DNA from: SFTH01 sp963643985
GTDB lineage: Bacteria > Bacillota > Clostridia > Christensenellales > Aristaeellaceae
Length of the DNA stretch: 8,729 bases
Direction of reading: 5' to 3'
Assembly (NCBI GenBank): GCA_963643985.1
Contig: CAVINP010000087.1
Location: 1 to 8,729, forward strand
In this document: one piece after another, positions 6,592-8,729 of the stretch
How the letters are laid out: every line of letters begins with the position of its first letter
Position numbering within the stretch: the stretch's first letter is position 1
Notes under the pieces: model-generated
Databases searched by the model: none
The model's input: the letters and a program-made list of their open reading frames with translations, nothing else
What the model was told of the DNA's origin: nothing
Position numbers and translations under genes: made by a program

Positions 6592-7428
6592 ATGCAATTC
6601 TGGAAAATGAACGGGGCGGGGAATGACTTTATCGTGGTGGATGACCGCCGAAACGCCGTTCCCGATGCCAAGTGGCCGGATATCGCCCGCACACTCTGCG
6701 AGCGGCATATGTCCGTGGGCGCGGACGGTTTCATGGTGGTGAAGAGCGCGAGCTGCGGCGGAGATTACAGGATGCTGTTCTTCAATTCAGATGGCTCCGA
6801 GGGCGAAATGTGCGGCAACGGCGCACGCTGCATCTGTCGCTACGGCTTCGAAAACGGTCTGGCAGGACAGATACAGAAAGTGGAAACGAAGGCAGGCCTT
6901 GTCATCGGCAAAAGAATCGATGAGCGTCTCTACCGCATACGTCTCAATGATCCCTGCAACATCCGCATGAACGAAACGGCGCAAATAAACGGGGCTTCGT
7001 ACGACTATGCCTATCTGGAGCTGGGCAATCCGGGTCTGCCGCACGCTGTCGTGCCGATCGGAAATCTCAGAGATTTCGACGAAACAGAGCTGCTGAAGCT
7101 TGGTCGCAGCCTGCGCTTTTATAAGGATTTCCCCAAGGGCGCCAATGTGAACTTCTATGAGATCATAGGCCGGGATCACATCTATGAGCGCACCTATGAG
7201 CGCGGCGTGGAGGATTTCACCTATGCTTGCGGTACGGGCACGGGCTGCGTAGTGACGGTGCTGACGCTGCTTGGAAAGATCTCCGGCAAAAACGTCCGCG
7301 CAGATATGAAGGGCGGCACGCTGGTCATAGACGTGGAACGGGATAATGACGGCAGGGTGCGCGATCTGTATCTTACGGGTCCGACCAACATTGTTTGCAA
7401 GGGTGAAATAACGGACGAAAACCTTTGA
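6592..7428 (+). CDS. dapF: Diaminopimelate epimerase
   Basis: DapF interconverts LL- and meso-diaminopimelate without a cofactor, using two cysteines. It is the penultimate step of lysine synthesis and the source of meso-DAP for peptidoglycan. The protein has 278 residues, a normal length. The N-terminus MQFWKMNGAGNDFIVVD is typical. The catalytic pair is C74 in EMCGNGARC and C213 in ACGTGTG. Also seen are VGADG (42-46), NSDGSE (65-70) and FPKGANVNF (180-188). Two local variations occur: GNPGLPHAV where many relatives have GNPHAV, and ERGVEDFTYACGTG where many have ERGVGET-ACGTG. Both look like lineage variation because the active site is intact. The ATG is preceded by AGGGAG at 11 bases. lysA follows after 13 bases. 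Confidence 0.97.
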   Translation: MQFWKMNGAGNDFIVVDDRRNAVPDAKWPDIARTLCERHMSVGADGFMVVKSASCGGDYRMLFFNSDGSEGEMCGNGARCICRYGFENGLAGQIQKVETKAGLVIGKRIDERLYRIRLNDPCNIRMNETAQINGASYDYAYLELGNPGLPHAVVPIGNLRDFDETELLKLGRSLRFYKDFPKGANVNFYEIIGRDHIYERTYERGVEDFTYACGTGTGCVVTVLTLLGKISGKNVRADMKGGTLVIDVERDNDGRVRDLYLTGPTNIVCKGEITDENL

Positions 7429-7441
7429 GGGGAGAAAAGAC

Positions 7442-8729
7442 ATGATTTGCGAGAACATTACTGTCGGCAGGAACGGTCACCTCTGCTTTGCCGGGCAGGA
7501 CACGGTTTCCCTGGCGGGGCAGTACGGCACGCCGCTGTATCTGCTCGATGAGGACTATATCCGCCGCCAGTGCAGAACATACGTAAACGCCTTTCGGAAG
7601 AACTTCGGCCCGGCCGCACGCCCCCTCTACGCGAGCAAGGCCAATGCTTTCAAGCGCATATACGCGATCATGCAGGAAGAGGGCATGGGCATCGACGTGG
7701 TCTCCTGCGGCGAGATATACACCGCATGGCAGGCAGGGTTCGACCTTTCAAATGCCTGCTTTCACGGCAACAACAAGACGGATGCGGACATCGCCTTTGC
7801 CATGGACAGGCATGTTGGCTGTTTTGTGGCAGACAACTTTGAAGAGATCACGGCCATCGAGGCCGAGGCGGCGCGCCGCAATTTCAGGCAAAAAGTGCTG
7901 CTGCGCCTGACACCGGGCATCGATCCGCATACCTATGAGGCCATCTCGACCGGCAAAGTGGACAGCAAGTTCGGCGTGCCCATCGAGACGGGTCAGGCAG
8001 AGGCGTTCACCGCATACGCGCTTGCGCAGCCCCATGTGGAGCTGACGGGTTTTCACTGCCACGTCGGTTCGGAGGTATTTGCCGAGGACGTTTTCGAGCG
8101 TGCGGCCGTGGTCATGCTCGAATTTATTGCCCACATAAAAGAAAAATACGGCTATGAAGCGCAGGTGCTGGATCTGGGCGGCGGCTACGGCGTGCGCTAC
8201 GTTGACAGCGATCCCTATCCGGACATAGACAGAAAGGTCGCTCAGGTGGCCGAAGCGGTGAAGGCGAGCTGCGAACGGTTGAACATCGCCGTGCCGGAGA
8301 TTCACATGGAACCCGGGCGCAGTATCGTTGCGGCTGCCGGCATGACGCTCTATACCTGCGGCGCGGTCAAGAGAATTCCCGGCTACAAAAACTACGTTTC
8401 CGTTGACGGCGGCATGGCCGACAATCCCCGCTTTGCGCTCTACGGCGCAAGGTATACCTGTCTGCCCGCAAACAGAATGAACGAATCATGCGATTTTGAG
8501 GCTTCACTCGTGGGCCGCTGCTGTGAGAGCGGCGATATCATTCAGGAGCACGTGCTGTTCCCATCGTCCGTATGCCGCGGTGACATCGTGGCCGTCTGCA
8601 CCACGGGTGCCTACAACTACTCCATGGCATCCAATTACAACCGCCTGCCGCGCCCCGCGATTGTCATGCTCAGCGGCGGGGAAAGCTATGTGGCGGTTCG
8701 CCGTGAACGCTTCGAGGACCTTTGCGCCT
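7442..8729 (+). CDS. lysA: Diaminopimelate decarboxylase (3' end cut by window edge)
   Basis: LysA is a pyridoxal-phosphate enzyme of the alanine-racemase-fold decarboxylases that removes CO2 from meso-diaminopimelate to give L-lysine. There are 429 codons in the window; family members are about 415-435 residues, so only a few should be missing. Visible marks are the PLP lysine K66 in YASKANAF, HCHVGS (205-210), the phosphate-binding GGGYG, EPGRS (290-294), the catalytic cysteine C361 in CCESGD, and GAYNYSMASNYN. Residue 211 is Glu (HVGSE) where most relatives have Gln (HIGSQ). The ATG is set by AGGGGAG (7428-7434) at 7 bases, which begins on the last base of the dapF stop. Together with dapF it forms the end of the lysine pathway; earlier dap genes are not in the window. 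Confidence 0.96.
   Translation, partial: MICENITVGRNGHLCFAGQDTVSLAGQYGTPLYLLDEDYIRRQCRTYVNAFRKNFGPAARPLYASKANAFKRIYAIMQEEGMGIDVVSCGEIYTAWQAGFDLSNACFHGNNKTDADIAFAMDRHVGCFVADNFEEITAIEAEAARRNFRQKVLLRLTPGIDPHTYEAISTGKVDSKFGVPIETGQAEAFTAYALAQPHVELTGFHCHVGSEVFAEDVFERAAVVMLEFIAHIKEKYGYEAQVLDLGGGYGVRYVDSDPYPDIDRKVAQVAEAVKASCERLNIAVPEIHMEPGRSIVAAAGMTLYTCGAVKRIPGYKNYVSVDGGMADNPRFALYGARYTCLPANRMNESCDFEASLVGRCCESGDIIQEHVLFPSSVCRGDIVAVCTTGAYNYSMASNYNRLPRPAIVMLSGGESYVAVRRERFEDLCA

Overview
The window reads as chromosomal DNA from a GC-rich member of the Firmicutes, most likely class Clostridia. The reasons are the clostridial-type phosphoglycerate kinase N-terminus, the ecfA-ecfT-truA gene order typical of Firmicutes, the meso-diaminopimelate lysine genes, and the strong AGGAG-type ribosome binding sites. 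Genus cannot be read from the sequence. Apart from the divergent promoter region of about 220 bases, the window is almost entirely coding. I see no RNA genes, mobile elements, CRISPR arrays or terminators.

Left part (1-1871, minus strand): one long reading frame encodes phosphoglycerate kinase fused in frame to triosephosphate isomerase. It enters from its start at 1871 and runs off the left edge about 25 residues short of the expected TPI C-terminus. I translated this strand codon by codon and found no stop, so the fusion is real in this sequence. The large plus-strand ORF over the same bases is an antisense shadow.

Middle (1872-2090): an AT-rich divergent promoter region. It has an extended -10 box for each direction and a direct repeat, GTATCATT, next to the rightward promoter.

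Right part (2091-8729, plus strand): a tight seven-gene run that looks like one operon. The order is ecfA (EcfA1 and EcfA2 fused in one chain), ecfT, truA, a YbaK-type Cys-tRNA(Pro) deacylase, a HAD hydrolase, dapF and lysA (cut by the right edge). The first four genes are joined by three ATGA-type 4-base overlaps; the last three follow with gaps of 13-18 bases and good ribosome binding sites. The ECF module energises uptake of vitamins or metals with substrate-binding S subunits encoded elsewhere. TruA and YbaK act on tRNA. DapF and LysA are the last two steps from LL-diaminopimelate to lysine, and DapF also supplies meso-DAP for peptidoglycan.

The gene content is housekeeping. What stands out is the architecture: two independent fusions of normally separate proteins (PGK-TPI and EcfA1-EcfA2) on either side of one promoter region, plus an ecf-truA block detached from the ribosomal protein genes that usually flank it. 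I found no evidence of a wholly new system.
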